Positions 32,734 to 42,936 of a stretch of 64,000 nucleotides of DNA are shown here, one piece after another. The stretch is from Deinococcus sp. AJ005 (GTDB lineage: Bacteria > Deinococcota > Deinococci > Deinococcales > Deinococcaceae). Positions within the stretch are counted from its first letter, which is position 1, and the number at the start of each line of letters is the position of its first letter. The translations under genes were made by a program, and so were the position numbers. Location of the stretch: the NCBI RefSeq assembly GCF_009017495.1, contig NZ_CP044990.1, positions 2,251,001 to 2,315,000 on the forward strand. Direction: 5' to 3'. The notes under the pieces are model-generated. The model made no database searches, had not been told where the DNA came from, and was given only the letters and a program-made list of their open reading frames with translations.

Positions 32734-32916
32734 TTAGACGGCCAGCACCTGACGGCCATCGTAATAACCGCAACTGGGGCAGATGTGGTGCGAGAGCTTC
32801 TTGGCGTGGCAGTGGGGGCACTCGGACAGGTTGGGCACGGCCAGCGCGTGGTGACTGCGGCGCATGTCGCGCTTGCTTCTGCTGGTCTTCTTCTTGGGAA
32901 CGGGATGTTTAGCCAT
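32734..32916 (-). CDS. rpmF: 50S ribosomal protein L32
   Basis: A 60-residue ribosomal protein, MAKHPVPKKKTSRSKRDMRR, with a zinc ribbon formed by C33-x2-C36 and C46-x2-C49 (CPHC, CPSC), the zinc-dependent C+ form. It sits on the large subunit near the peptidyl-transferase exit. AGGAG lies about nine bases before ATG 32916 and the mRNA leader is about 95 bases. In many bacteria rpmF follows yceD (DUF177) and precedes plsX; neither is here, the gene stands alone between terminator and promoter. Confidence 0.97.
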   Translation of the reverse strand: MAKHPVPKKKTSRSKRDMRRSHHALAVPNLSECPHCHAKKLSHHICPSCGYYDGRQVLAV

Positions 32917-33020
32917 GTCGTGATTTCTCCTCTTGCCGGGCGTTTCCCGCCGCAGCGCATTCTGCCCGCCATGTTGCGCTCAGGGACAGACCTGAAGCAG
33001 CGGGCGAGACAACAGGCGGG

Positions 33021-33026
33021 AGTATA
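33021..33026 (-). promoter_or_regulatory. Extended -10 promoter of rpmF
   Basis: TGC-TATACT on the minus strand about 105 bases before the rpmF ATG; the TGn extension replaces a missing -35. Confidence 0.6.
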
Positions 33027-33122
33027 GCACGGCTCAGGGTTTGGGCGGGATGTGAGCGAGAGTCATTGCCAGTGCCGGGGGGGTGGATTCGGTTCAATCC
33101 CTCAATAGTTTCCCTCAAAGGG

Positions 33123-34643
<1,521 letters not shown>

Positions 34644-34650
34644 GCTGCCT

Positions 34651-34656
34651 AGGCTA
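34651..34656 (-). promoter_or_regulatory. -10 element for the CobA-HemD gene
   Basis: TAGCCT on the minus strand, seven bases before ATG 34643. Confidence 0.5.
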
Positions 34657-34687
34657 GCGGGCGGAGGCGGGGACAAATGCGGGACGC

Positions 34688-34693
34688 TACGCT
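34688..34693 (+). promoter_or_regulatory. -10 element for the 243-residue acetyltransferase gene
   Basis: TACGCT six bases before ATG 34700. Confidence 0.5.
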
Positions 34694-34699
34694 GGCGGG

Positions 34700-35431
34700 A
34701 TGAATACAGACGTTTTAACCCGGCTGGCACATGGAGAGGCCACAGCGCACGCCCGGTATGGGCGCACAGGCAGGGCAGCGCGGTTTGGCCCGCTAGTAGC
34801 CGTTCACGCCGGGCCAAATCTGCCCCTGAACATCGCCTGGTATGACGGCACGCGCCTGCCCACGCCAGAGGAATTGGCCGAGTTTGAGGCGTTCTGTACG
34901 GAGCAGGATCAGCCCGCCACCATCCACCTGCTCTCGGCCTTCGCCGCCGCCGGGCTGCCGCTGCTGACTGCGCGCGGCTACGTGCTAGATTACGTGTTAC
35001 ACGCCTACGTTCACGGTCTGGCCCATCTCCCCGAGCAATCTCTGACCCAGATTCGGACGGAAGAGGCCGAAGCCTGGGCCACTCTGGCCGCGCGGGGTTT
35101 CGGCCCGGGAGCCGAAGAGATCATGTCGTTGGTGGCACACGCGCCGGGAACGCAGCTCTTCGTCGCAGATGTGGACGGTCTACCTGCCGCGACTGCCGCC
35201 CTCAGCGCCGTAGAGGGCGTCGCCGCCTTTCACGGCACGGCCACACTGCCCGAATTTCGGGGGCGCGGGGTGCAATCCGCGCTGCTGGCCCACCGCCTGA
35301 GGATCGCGGCGCAGGCCGGGGCAGATCTCGCCAGCGTGTTCGTCACACCGGGCACAGGCAGCGAACGCAACGTGGAACGGGCCGGATTCAGGCTGGTGGG
35401 CGCGCGGTTGACGCTGACACGGCGGGAATGA
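34700..35431 (+). CDS. GNAT-family N-acetyltransferase with N-terminal extension
   Basis: A 243-residue protein. The C-terminal ~120 residues are a GNAT core: [40 protein letters not shown] (R-G-x-G-x acetyl-CoA loop) and [16 protein letters not shown]. The N-terminal ~110 residues resemble the degenerate first half of tandem-GNAT proteins, without a recognisable acetyl-CoA loop. Substrate unknown. ATG 34700 is six bases after TACGCT; it is divergent from the CobA-HemD gene with separate -10 elements. It ends three bases before the stop of the convergent redoxin fusion gene. Confidence 0.85.
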   Translation: MNTDVLTRLAHGEATAHARYGRTGRAARFGPLVAVHAGPNLPLNIAWYDGTRLPTPEELAEFEAFCTEQDQPATIHLLSAFAAAGLPLLTARGYVLDYVLHAYVHGLAHLPEQSLTQIRTEEAEAWATLAARGFGPGAEEIMSLVAHAPGTQLFVADVDGLPAATAALSAVEGVAAFHGTATLPEFRGRGVQSALLAHRLRIAAQAGADLASVFVTPGTGSERNVERAGFRLVGARLTLTRRE

Positions 35432-35434
35432 AGC

Positions 35435-36685
35435 TCAGTTGAGCTTACTCGATGCTGGCTTTTGCTGGTCTGCCCAGGACAGCACCCGCTCCAGCGGCAG
35501 CCAGTCGCTGCCGTAGCTGTTGTAGTGCGCGGTCTCGATCACACCGTCCGCACCGATCAGGAACTCGGCGGGCATCCGCAGCAGTTCGCCGTCGTCCTTG
35601 AGGGCGCTGGCACCCATCATGCGGAAGCCCTGGATCATGGTGGACAGGTTGCGGGGGTCCAGCGTGCCTTTAAGGCTCATCCGCAGGCCGTAGCGATCAT
35701 AGGTTTCGTCTTTGGGATCGGCCAGCACCGGGTAGGGCGGACGCTGCCTGCCAATCCCGTCCGAGAGGTCTTCCAGCGGGCTGCCCCACACCGACACGAT
35801 CTGCACGCCGCGCTCACGCAGGCGCTCATGCATGGTAATGATCTTGGCATGATGTGGGTTGCACATGGCGCAGGTACTCTGGCGGTTGAACACCAGCCAC
35901 ACCGGCTGGCCGCGAAGCGCGCTCAGGCGCAGCTCGCCCCCAGCCAGATCCGGCAGACAGAAGTCCGGCGCAGCCTGCCCGGCCTTCAGCGCGTCGGCCA
36001 CCTCACGCGGCGCGGCAGCGTTCTGAGGGCGCAGCGCTCCCTCACGCAGCAGGCGGCTCACGGTCTGTGTCAGGGTGTCCCAGCGTTGCGGCGTCCGCTG
36101 CGACATTTCCCCCAGGCTCAGGCCGCGCATGGCCGCGTGGTAGACGCGCTCCTTGCCGTCGTCTCCCAGCAGCGCCGGGACCGAGAGAGGATTCGCCGCA
36201 AAACGGGAAGAGGGTTTGAGAGAACGCTCCTCCCGAGTGAGCAGGGCCGCATGACGCTCGGCGGCTTCGACGGCCTGACGCGTCTGGGTGCTGTTCAGGG
36301 GCAGTTCGGCGGGGGCATCGGTCCACGGGGCCGAACTGGTCATGCTGGTCTGCCACGCCAGCGGCAGCAGCGCCGAGAGAGCACGCTCCTGCGCCGCCAT
36401 GTCCAGTTGCGTGCGGCCCAGATATCCCCGGTCCAGCAGGAAGGCCAGCGCGCCCTGCAAATTCCCCCCCACCTGCTGCGCCTCGGCAATCGTGGCCGGA
36501 TGCACGCCCAGCGCGATCAGGGACACGCTCCAGGGCGGCAACACACTGCTGCGCAGCCCCACGATCTGCCCCTGCATCAGCCGCAGGGCCGTATTCAACT
36601 GCTGATCGGCAAACGAGAGGTTCAAAACGGTGGGGCTGTCTTTCGCGGCCACCTGAGACACGGCTTGCAACACGGGGAGCAACAT
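35435..36685 (-). CDS. Predicted DUF4388/PATAN-like + winged helix + redoxin fusion
   Basis: A 416-residue protein of unusual make-up. Residues ~15-125 follow the helical pattern of the DUF4388/PATAN domain of gliding and signalling proteins (LQGALAFLLDRGYLGRTQLD, AAQERALSALLPLAW); ~178-220 (YHAAMRGLSLGEMSQRTPQR, then TVSRLLREGALRP) look like the winged helix often found after it. From ~235 a thioredoxin-like AhpC/TSA domain follows (GQAAPDFCLPDLAGGELRLS) with T-C272-A-M-C275-N as CxxC redox site. The N-terminal assignment is by pattern only. ATG 36685 follows TACACT by six bases, so it is leaderless. It is monocistronic, between two Nudix genes and an acetyltransferase gene. Role: maybe a redox-linked signalling protein. 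Confidence 0.75.
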   Translation of the reverse strand: MLLPVLQAVSQVAAKDSPTVLNLSFADQQLNTALRLMQGQIVGLRSSVLPPWSVSLIALGVHPATIAEAQQVGGNLQGALAFLLDRGYLGRTQLDMAAQERALSALLPLAWQTSMTSSAPWTDAPAELPLNSTQTRQAVEAAERHAALLTREERSLKPSSRFAANPLSVPALLGDDGKERVYHAAMRGLSLGEMSQRTPQRWDTLTQTVSRLLREGALRPQNAAAPREVADALKAGQAAPDFCLPDLAGGELRLSALRGQPVWLVFNRQSTCAMCNPHHAKIITMHERLRERGVQIVSVWGSPLEDLSDGIGRQRPPYPVLADPKDETYDRYGLRMSLKGTLDPRNLSTMIQGFRMMGASALKDDGELLRMPAEFLIGADGVIETAHYNSYGSDWLPLERVLSWADQQKPASSKLN

Positions 36686-36691
36686 GGACCG

Positions 36692-36697
36692 AGTGTA
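36692..36697 (-). promoter_or_regulatory. -10 element for the redoxin fusion gene
   Basis: TACACT on the minus strand, six bases before ATG 36685. Confidence 0.6.
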
Positions 36698-36801
36698 AAA
36701 AAGTTCACCTCACAGAACCCTTTCGTGAAGATTGGTCTAAGGACTGAACCTGTCATCTCTACGAGAGGAGAATCGGCAACTGGACTCCGGGCAGGCAAGG
36801 G

Positions 36802-37248
36802 TCAGCGCCCCCGCAGAAGCCTCAGCACCTCGCCGTCCACCGGGCCAAGCGAGACGGGCAGATGGTCCAGACGAAAGAAACGAAGTTCACTGCCTTCCTC
36901 GCCATCTGGGACAGGAACGCCATGCCATTCGCGGACCACGTAGACGGCCACCACCTGATAGAACTCGTCCCCGTTGGGAAGCTTCTGATAGGTCTGCGGC
37001 CCGCTGATAACCGTCAGGAACTCAGGGTTGAGCGGGGTGATGCTCGCCTCCTCCCACAGTTCGCGGCGCAGGGTTTCGGGGAGCGGCTCGCCCAGTTCCG
37101 CGATGCCGCCGGGGGTGCCCCAGCCGCCAGTATCGGTGCGGCGTTGCAACAGGACTTCATTTTCGGTGTTCAGGACCAGCGCACAGACGCCCACCCAGTT
37201 GACTGGCGCATGACCGATCAGCGCGCGGAGATCGCGGACATAATTCAT
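36802..37248 (-). CDS. Nudix hydrolase (second of a tandem pair)
   Basis: A 148-residue Nudix protein, MNYVRDLRALIGHAPVNWVG. Its box is intact: G-x5-E-x7-REUxEE as GGIAELGEPLPETLRRELWE, then E; the following Gly is Ser. It hydrolyses a nucleoside diphosphate linked to X; the substrate cannot be told. It resembles the upstream gene over its whole length (both start with a ~YVxxLRxxIGxxPVNxVG stretch), so the pair arose by tandem duplication. ATG 37248 overlaps the previous stop (ATGA); a GTG at 37257 is the alternative. Expansion of Nudix genes is a known trait of Deinococcus. Confidence 0.9.
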   Translation of the reverse strand: MNYVRDLRALIGHAPVNWVGVCALVLNTENEVLLQRRTDTGGWGTPGGIAELGEPLPETLRRELWEEASITPLNPEFLTVISGPQTYQKLPNGDEFYQVVAVYVVREWHGVPVPDGEEGSELRFFRLDHLPVSLGPVDGEVLRLLRGR

Positions 37249-37688
37249 GCCAGCCACGCCTGAGCTTTGTGGCCCAGTCGATTCAGGGGCGGCAGATCAT
37301 TCAATGAAAAGAAACGCGCCTCAGCGATCTCCATACAGTCCGGCACAGGTGTTCCGCTCCAGTCGGTCACGCGAAACAGGGCGGTGTAGCTGTAGAACTG
37401 ATCGCCGTTCGCCACCTGGGCCAGCGCGACAGGACTGAGCATTTCCAGCAATTCCACCGCGCCGATCCTCAGCCCTGTTTCCTCCAGAGCCTCGCGCCGG
37501 AGCGTTTCAGAGAGCGACTCGCCCAGTTCGCTGATGCCTGCGACCAGTCCCCAGTTCTCCGCTCCTGCCCGCCGCAGTAACAGTAGTTCGCCGTCTCCGT
37601 TGACGATGATGCCCGCCGCGCCCACGAAGTTGACGGGCCGCGTACCGATGACCCGCCGCAGCCCAGCCACGTAATCGATTGTACTCAC
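37245..37688 (-). CDS. Nudix hydrolase (first of a tandem pair)
   Basis: A 147-residue Nudix protein starting VSTIDYVAGLRRVIGTRPVN. The box is complete: AGISELGESLSETLRREALE with EETGL. Substrate unknown; family candidates include oxidised nucleotides, ADP-ribose and NADH. GTG 37688 is preceded by a TAAGAT -10 at six bases, so the mRNA is probably leaderless from a GTG. That -10 overlaps the stop codon of the upstream P1 peptidase gene, so this promoter lies within the end of another gene. It is coupled by ATGA to the second Nudix gene. Confidence 0.9.
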   Translation of the reverse strand: MSTIDYVAGLRRVIGTRPVNFVGAAGIIVNGDGELLLLRRAGAENWGLVAGISELGESLSETLRREALEETGLRIGAVELLEMLSPVALAQVANGDQFYSYTALFRVTDWSGTPVPDCMEIAEARFFSLNDLPPLNRLGHKAQAWLA

Positions 37689-37694
37689 CTGAGT

Positions 37695-37700
37695 ATCTTA
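37695..37700 (-). promoter_or_regulatory. -10 element for the tandem Nudix genes
   Basis: TAAGAT on the minus strand, six bases before GTG 37688; its TAA is the P1 peptidase stop codon. Confidence 0.5.
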
Positions 37701-38600
37701 CACACTCAAATTGTTGGCCTGCCGCACCGCATCACGCACCGCCGCGCAGACGGCTTCCTGTACCAGTGCGCCCAGCAGCAGCGGATCAGCGGGCGGCTTC
37801 GCGCAACTGCTGAGCATGAAGGCGGCGTCGCCGTCCCAGTAGGTGTGGCTGGGATGGATCACGCGGCCCAGCGCAGTTTGTGCGGCGTCGGCCAAGCGTC
37901 GGCAATCGGCCTTGCTCAGGGTATGTTCGGTCACGACGGCAATCAGGGTGGTGTTCTCCACATCACCGGGGGTAAACGACACGGCCCCTGGCCCCGTTCC
38001 TGGCCCGGCCAGCACGCCACCGCGTTCGTCCAGCACGTCGCCAATCGGGTTGACCACCGCCAGTGCACCCACGGAAACGCCATAACGCTCCAGCATCACG
38101 CTGCCCAGGCCGCCGGGAACCGTGCCAGGGCCTCCCAGGTACTTGCCCGCCGTCGTCCCCGTTCCAGCGCCCACCCGGCCACGCGGCACGGGATCACTGG
38201 AGGCGGAACGCGCCGCCAGCTCACCCTCCCGTTCACCCGGACGCGCCAGAGGATCGCCTACGCCCAAGTCATAGACCACCGCCGCCGGAACAATCGGCAC
38301 ACGGGCAAACGGCGTCTGGTGACCCACACCGCGCTCTTCCAGCACGCGCACCACACCGGACGCCGCCGCCAGTCCGAAGGCACTGCCGCCCGTCAACAAC
38401 AGGGCATGAACGCGCTCCACCTTCTTCTCAGGCGACAGCAGCACGCCCTCACGCGTCGCCGGACTCGGCCCCAGAAACGAGGCGGAGGCCACTGCGCCCA
38501 TATCTGGGCAAAGGATCACGGTGCAGCCCGTCATTCCCACGGAATCCGTCCAGTGGCCGACGCGAAAGCCGGGGATGGCGGTCAGCGTGGAGTTGGTCAT
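37698..38600 (-). CDS. P1-family peptidase (DmpA/L-aminopeptidase type)
   Basis: A 300-residue Ntn-hydrolase-like aminopeptidase. VGHWTDSVGMTGCTVILCPD and LLTGGSAFGLAAASGVVRVL are the N-terminal motifs, VVNPIGDVLDERGGVLAG the middle one, and VENTTLIAVVTEH holds the self-cleavage site where the Thr of N-T-T becomes the new N-terminal nucleophile of the beta chain. It removes N-terminal D- or L-residues or beta-amino acids. ATG 38600 has AAAGGG about five bases upstream and no -10, and lies 45 bp after the M3 peptidase gene, so the two form a peptide-degrading operon. Confidence 0.92.
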   Translation of the reverse strand: MTNSTLTAIPGFRVGHWTDSVGMTGCTVILCPDMGAVASASFLGPSPATREGVLLSPEKKVERVHALLLTGGSAFGLAAASGVVRVLEERGVGHQTPFARVPIVPAAVVYDLGVGDPLARPGEREGELAARSASSDPVPRGRVGAGTGTTAGKYLGGPGTVPGGLGSVMLERYGVSVGALAVVNPIGDVLDERGGVLAGPGTGPGAVSFTPGDVENTTLIAVVTEHTLSKADCRRLADAAQTALGRVIHPSHTYWDGDAAFMLSSCAKPPADPLLLGALVQEAVCAAVRDAVRQANNLSV

Positions 38601-38645
38601 GGACGCCCTTTCATCGGGAGGGAATCCAGAACATCTCCCGCTCTG

Positions 38646-40451
38646 TCAGACCCCACGGTCAACCGCCTCCACATAGGCCTCGATCTGCTGCCGGATCACG
38701 TCCAGGCTGCCTTCCCAGAAGTCCGGGGCGTGCAGATCAATGCCGAAGCGGGCGGCCAGAGCAAGCGGACCCTCGCGGCCCGTGGAGGCCAGCAACTCGT
38801 CGTAACGGGTCTGGAATTCGGCCTCCGTCCCGGCCTCGCGCGCCGCCACATACTGCGCATACAGGCCCAGACCGAACAGTAGGCCAAAGGTGTACGGATA
38901 GTTGTAGAAGGCCAGGCTGTAGTAGTGCGGCTTGACCGCCCACATGTACGGGTGCAGCGTGTTCAGCGCGTCGCCGTAGGTCTCGCGCTGCGCCCAGGTC
39001 ATCAGATCATTGAAGTCCTGCGGGTTCAGGTCACCCTTCTCGCGCCGCTCGAATACAGCCCGCTCGAACAGAAAGCGGCTGTGGATGTCCACCACCACCT
39101 GCGCGTGGCCCATCAGACTGGTTTCCAGGACGTAGAGGCGCTCTGCCCCCGTCGCTTCCGCCAGCGCAGCATTCTGCACCACCGTCTCGCAGAAGATGGA
39201 GGCGGTTTCGGCCAGGGTCATGGGCGTCTCGCGTTGCAGCGGCTCAGACTGGGCCAGTCGGGCGTTGTGGTAGCCGTGGCCCAGCTCGTGCGCCAGGGTG
39301 GACACGCTGTCGAGGCTGGGGGCGTGGTTCATCAGAATGCGGCTCTTGCCCCGCGTCCAGCGCATGCAGAAGGCCCCGCTGCGCTTGCCTTCGCGGGGGC
39401 CAGCGTCCACCCAGTCGCCGTCAAAGGCTTCGGCGGCAAAGTCGCCTAACTGCGCGGAGTAGCCCCGAAATTGGCGTTCCACAAATTCGGCTCCCGCGCC
39501 GTAGGTCCACTCGGTCTCACTGCGGCCCACCGGGGCTAGGATGTCCCACCAGTCCAGCTTTTGCTTGCCCAGCGCCCGCGCCTTGGCGGCAAAGTAGCGC
39601 CGGAAGTCGGAGAAGGAGCGCACCACCGCGCCCTGCATGGCGTCCAGCGTCTGGCGGTCAATGCCGTGCGTCAGCAGGCTGGGGGCCACCGCGTCCTCAA
39701 ATCCGCGCCGCCGGGCCAGCGTGCCTTCCTCACCCTTAACGCCGTTCAGGGCGGCGGCAAAGACCACTTCCGACGATTTCCAGGCGGCGATTTCTGATTC
39801 GTAGGCGTCGCGGCGCACCGTTTCGTCCGCGTCGCTGGCGAGGGCGCGCAGGGCGGTGATGGGCAGACGTTCGCCCCGGAATTCACCCTTAAGCTGGCTG
39901 CTCACATTCCCCTGGAGTTTGGACCAGCCCCCGGCCCCACTGGGACGCAGGCGGGCGGCCAGATCTTCCTCAGGGGGCGACATCTGGTGACGGGCCAGTT
40001 GAATGGCGCGGCGCAGAAAGTGTTCGTGGTCCCGCACGGTTTCGGAGGCGGCCAGCAGGTCAGAGAGTTGCGCGTCATTCAGGCCGCCCAGCCACGCGGT
40101 CAGGCGCGAACGCAGCGGCCCCAGCGGCAGCGTCAGGGTGGTCAACGCAGCCATGCGGCTCTGGGCCAGCGTGTCGCGGCTGTCGGTGGTGAAAAAAGCG
40201 TTCAGATAAGCACCGATGGGGCCGCTGCGGTTGCTCAGGGCATTCATGGCGTCCAGCACGCGCCCCAGCGTTTCGGGGGTGGCATCAGGACCATCCATAC
40301 GAACCTCCAGCTCGTCAAACAGCCGTTCGAGGTCCGCGATCCCGGCGCGTAGCCCTTCCAGGTCCTGTTCCAGCCGGGGGTCACTCAGGCTGGCGTACAG
40401 GTCATCGGTGCGCCAGCGGGGCATCTCGGGGGCGGTGGGTGTGGAGGTCAT
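38646..40451 (-). CDS. M3-family oligoendopeptidase (PepF type)
   Basis: A 601-residue cytoplasmic zinc oligopeptidase. The zinc site is STLAHELGHGYHN (HELGH) with the third ligand in ETASIFCETVVQNAAL; MRWTRGKSRILMNHAPSL and PHYYSLAFYNYPYTFGLLFG are further PepF motifs, the Tyr/His-rich C-terminal part contacting substrate. The length is as in PepF (~600). It degrades 7-17-residue peptides. ATG 40451 lies six bases after a TACACT -10 and has no Shine-Dalgarno site: leaderless. First gene of a two-gene operon with the P1 peptidase gene. Confidence 0.95.
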   Translation of the reverse strand: MTSTPTAPEMPRWRTDDLYASLSDPRLEQDLEGLRAGIADLERLFDELEVRMDGPDATPETLGRVLDAMNALSNRSGPIGAYLNAFFTTDSRDTLAQSRMAALTTLTLPLGPLRSRLTAWLGGLNDAQLSDLLAASETVRDHEHFLRRAIQLARHQMSPPEEDLAARLRPSGAGGWSKLQGNVSSQLKGEFRGERLPITALRALASDADETVRRDAYESEIAAWKSSEVVFAAALNGVKGEEGTLARRRGFEDAVAPSLLTHGIDRQTLDAMQGAVVRSFSDFRRYFAAKARALGKQKLDWWDILAPVGRSETEWTYGAGAEFVERQFRGYSAQLGDFAAEAFDGDWVDAGPREGKRSGAFCMRWTRGKSRILMNHAPSLDSVSTLAHELGHGYHNARLAQSEPLQRETPMTLAETASIFCETVVQNAALAEATGAERLYVLETSLMGHAQVVVDIHSRFLFERAVFERREKGDLNPQDFNDLMTWAQRETYGDALNTLHPYMWAVKPHYYSLAFYNYPYTFGLLFGLGLYAQYVAAREAGTEAEFQTRYDELLASTGREGPLALAARFGIDLHAPDFWEGSLDVIRQQIEAYVEAVDRGV

Positions 40452-40457
40452 GCCCCC

Positions 40458-40463
40458 AGTGTA
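40458..40463 (-). promoter_or_regulatory. -10 element for the M3 peptidase operon
   Basis: TACACT on the minus strand, six bases before ATG 40451. Confidence 0.6.
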
Positions 40464-40634
40464 GGCCGGGTGGGAATGACAAAAACCGCCGATACAAAAC
40501 GCCTCACTTGATCGATTCAGTCCCGCACAGCAACGCGGTTCACACTTTGCGGCCTGCTCTGCCAGAAGTGCTATTTTAAATGAACCATTAACCCATCTGG
40601 CGTCACATGGACGCCCACTCTGGAGGTTTCACCT

Positions 40635-41876
40635 ATGCGTACCCGTTTGCTGTTGTCCGCTGCCCTCGCCGTATCCGCCGCCCTGACCACCTCGGCCAGT
40701 GCCGTGACCACCCTGAACGTCTTCATGGGCAGCCAGCAGCGCCCCGAAGTGTTCCAGCCGCTGTTCGACCGATTCGAGAAGGCCAACCCCGACATCAAGG
40801 TCAAGATTGAAACGGGCGGGGCCACCAGCGAGGCGCAGAACCAGTACCTGACCACCGTGCTGGCCGCCCGCGACGACACCCTGGACATCTTCCTGATTGA
40901 TGTGGTCCGCACCGCCACCTTCGCCGCCGCCGGGTGGGCCGAGCCGCTGAACGGGTACATCAGCGGTGTCAACAGCTACCTGGGAAGCTTCCTGCCGGGT
41001 CCGGTGGCCGCCGCCACCTACGGCGGCAAGTTGTACGCCATGCCCGCCTTCACCGACGCGCAGTTCCTGTACTACCGCAAAGACCTGCTGACCAAGTACA
41101 AGCTGCCCGTCCCCAAAACCTGGGACGAACTGACTGCCACCGCCGCCAAAATCCAGAAGGGCGAGGGAGGCAAGATGCAGGGCTTCAACTTCCAGGGTGC
41201 GCCCATTGAGGGCACCGTGTGCAACTTCCTGGAAACCCTGTGGACCGGGGGCGGTGACGCCAGCAACGTCAACAGCGCGGCGGGCAAGCAGGGCCTGGGC
41301 TTCCTGGTCAACTCGGTCAAGTCCAAGCTGTCGCCTGCCGCCAGCTCCGAGATCAAGACCGACGACTCGCGCCTTCAGTTCCAGGCCGGGGACGTGGCAA
41401 TGGGCCTGAACTGGAGCTACGCCTGGGCGCACTTCCAGGGCAACAGTCCGCAGCCCACCACCGTTAAGGGCGACGTGGGCGTGGCTCCGCTCCCCTCGTT
41501 CGGCAAGAACCCCACCGCCACCTGCACGGGCGGCTGGGAATGGGGCGTCAACGCCTACGGCAACCACAAGAAAGAGGCCGTCAAGCTGCTGCAATTCATG
41601 TCCAGCGTGAACATCCAGCGTGACATGGCGGTCAACGGCGCTTACCTGCCCGTCCGCAAGAGCCTGTACAGCGATGCCAAGGTGCTGGCCGCCAACCCGC
41701 ACTTCAAGGCGCTATACCCGGTGATCCTCAAGGCCCGCCCGCGCCCAGTCACGCCCAACTATCCCAAGGTCAGCGAGATCATCCGCAACAACGTGTCCGC
41801 CGCCGTGGCAGGCAGCAAGACCGTGGACTCGGCCCTGAGCGACATGCAGCGCGATCTGGCCCCTCTGCTGAAGTAG
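40635..41876 (+). CDS. CUT1-type carbohydrate ABC transporter substrate-binding protein
   Basis: A 413-residue exported binding protein of cluster 1. The signal peptide is MRTRLLLSAALAVSAALTTS with cleavage near ASA-VTT. PEVFQPLFDRFEKANPDIKV, YYRKDLLTKYKLPVPKTWDE and GGWEWGVNAYGNHKKEAVKL are typical of the maltose/trehalose/glycerol-phosphate binding proteins; aromatic and acidic residues line the expected sugar site. GGAGGT stands seven bases before ATG 40635; the leader is long and carries TGC-TATTTT near 40570 as possible -10. It heads the importer operon; a GC hairpin terminator follows its stop, a usual way to make binding protein in excess over the permeases. Confidence 0.92.
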   Translation: MRTRLLLSAALAVSAALTTSASAVTTLNVFMGSQQRPEVFQPLFDRFEKANPDIKVKIETGGATSEAQNQYLTTVLAARDDTLDIFLIDVVRTATFAAAGWAEPLNGYISGVNSYLGSFLPGPVAAATYGGKLYAMPAFTDAQFLYYRKDLLTKYKLPVPKTWDELTATAAKIQKGEGGKMQGFNFQGAPIEGTVCNFLETLWTGGGDASNVNSAAGKQGLGFLVNSVKSKLSPAASSEIKTDDSRLQFQAGDVAMGLNWSYAWAHFQGNSPQPTTVKGDVGVAPLPSFGKNPTATCTGGWEWGVNAYGNHKKEAVKLLQFMSSVNIQRDMAVNGAYLPVRKSLYSDAKVLAANPHFKALYPVILKARPRPVTPNYPKVSEIIRNNVSAAVAGSKTVDSALSDMQRDLAPLLK

Positions 41877-41891
41877 GGCACGTCTGACGCC

Positions 41892-41940
41892 CCGCCCCCC
41901 ACATCTGGAGCTGGATAGAGATTGGGGGGCGGTTTCTTTC
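41892..41940 (+). terminator. Terminator/attenuator between binding protein and permease genes
   Basis: CCGCCCCCCA pairs with TTGGGGGGCGG around a 22-base loop and is followed by TTTCTTTC. It probably lets only part of the transcripts reach the permease genes. Confidence 0.75.
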
Positions 41941-41997
41941 AAATGGAACACGCTCCGGCTCTTCTCTTACCTACACTCCGCCCCAAAGGAGCCATCC

Positions 41998-42936
41998 ATG
42001 ACCCAGAAGAACATCGCCGCCCCGCTGCCCAAACCCAGGGGCCGCAGCCGGGGCGAGGCCAGCGAGGGGCAACTGGCCTTCTGGCTGCTGCTGCCCGCCG
42101 CGCTGCTGCTGTGCGGCGTGCTGCTGTTTCCGATGATCACCACCATTCGCGACTCCTTTTACTTCAACAAGCTGACCGAGCCATTTAACGGGCAGCCCTT
42201 CGTGGGTCTCAAGAACTACGTGCAGATGTTCGCTGACCCGCGTTTCGGCACCTCGCTGCGAAACACGCTGTTCTTCGCGGTGCTGACGGTGGGCGGCTCC
42301 TTCCTGATCGGCATTCCAATGGCGCTGGCAGCCCACACGCCCAGCAAGGTGCGCGGGCTGGCGCGGGTGGCGCTGCTGCTGCCGTGGGCCATGCCGCCAG
42401 TCATGACCGGATTGATCTTCGCGTGGCTGTTCAATGCCCAGTACGGCGTGTTCAACGACATTCTGGTGAGGCTGCACATCGTCAAGGAACCGCTGCTGTG
42501 GCTCAGCACGCCGGGACTGGCGGTGCTGGCGATGGTGGTTACAATTGTCTGGAAAACCAGTTCCTTCGTGGCCCTGATCGTGCTGGGCGGCCTCCAAGGC
42601 ATCCCCCGCGAACTCACCGAGGCGTCGGAGGTGGACGGCGCGAGCCGCGTTCAATCCTTCTTCCGCATCATTTTGCCGCTGCTGGCCCCCAGTCTGGCGG
42701 TGGCGTTCATCTTCCGCTCCATCAGCGCGGTGCAGGTGTTTGACATTCCGTACACCTTCATTCAACAGGCTCCGGCGCAGGGGCTGCTGGAAACACTGGG
42801 CGTCTACATTTACCGCACCAGCATTGAGTTTCTGGACTTCGGCTACGCGGCCACCCTGAGCGTGGCGCTGTTCGCGGTCAGTCTGGTGGTCACAGGCGTT
42901 TATGTGCGCTTCGTGCGTGACGGGGCCAGCACATGA
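41998..42936 (+). CDS. CUT1 sugar ABC transporter permease, MalF type
   Basis: A 312-residue permease with six membrane helices (AFWLLLPAALLLCGVLLFPM is the first). Residues ~195-235 hold the EAA loop: RELTEASEVDGASRVQSFFR followed by IILPLLAPSL, where MsmK/MalK-type ATPases dock. AAAGGAG lies six bases before ATG 41998. The 3' end overlaps the next permease gene by ATGA. No ATPase gene is in the operon, common in CUT1 systems that share one multitask ATPase encoded elsewhere. The substrate is not visible from the permease alone. Confidence 0.93.
   Translation: MTQKNIAAPLPKPRGRSRGEASEGQLAFWLLLPAALLLCGVLLFPMITTIRDSFYFNKLTEPFNGQPFVGLKNYVQMFADPRFGTSLRNTLFFAVLTVGGSFLIGIPMALAAHTPSKVRGLARVALLLPWAMPPVMTGLIFAWLFNAQYGVFNDILVRLHIVKEPLLWLSTPGLAVLAMVVTIVWKTSSFVALIVLGGLQGIPRELTEASEVDGASRVQSFFRIILPLLAPSLAVAFIFRSISAVQVFDIPYTFIQQAPAQGLLETLGVYIYRTSIEFLDFGYAATLSVALFAVSLVVTGVYVRFVRDGAST

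Noticed and set aside
32622..32972. N-terminal extension of the M29 aminopeptidase through rpmF
   Set aside because: L32 is unmistakable on the same strand in another frame, with a terminator in between, and the peptidase family starts at MSLTF.
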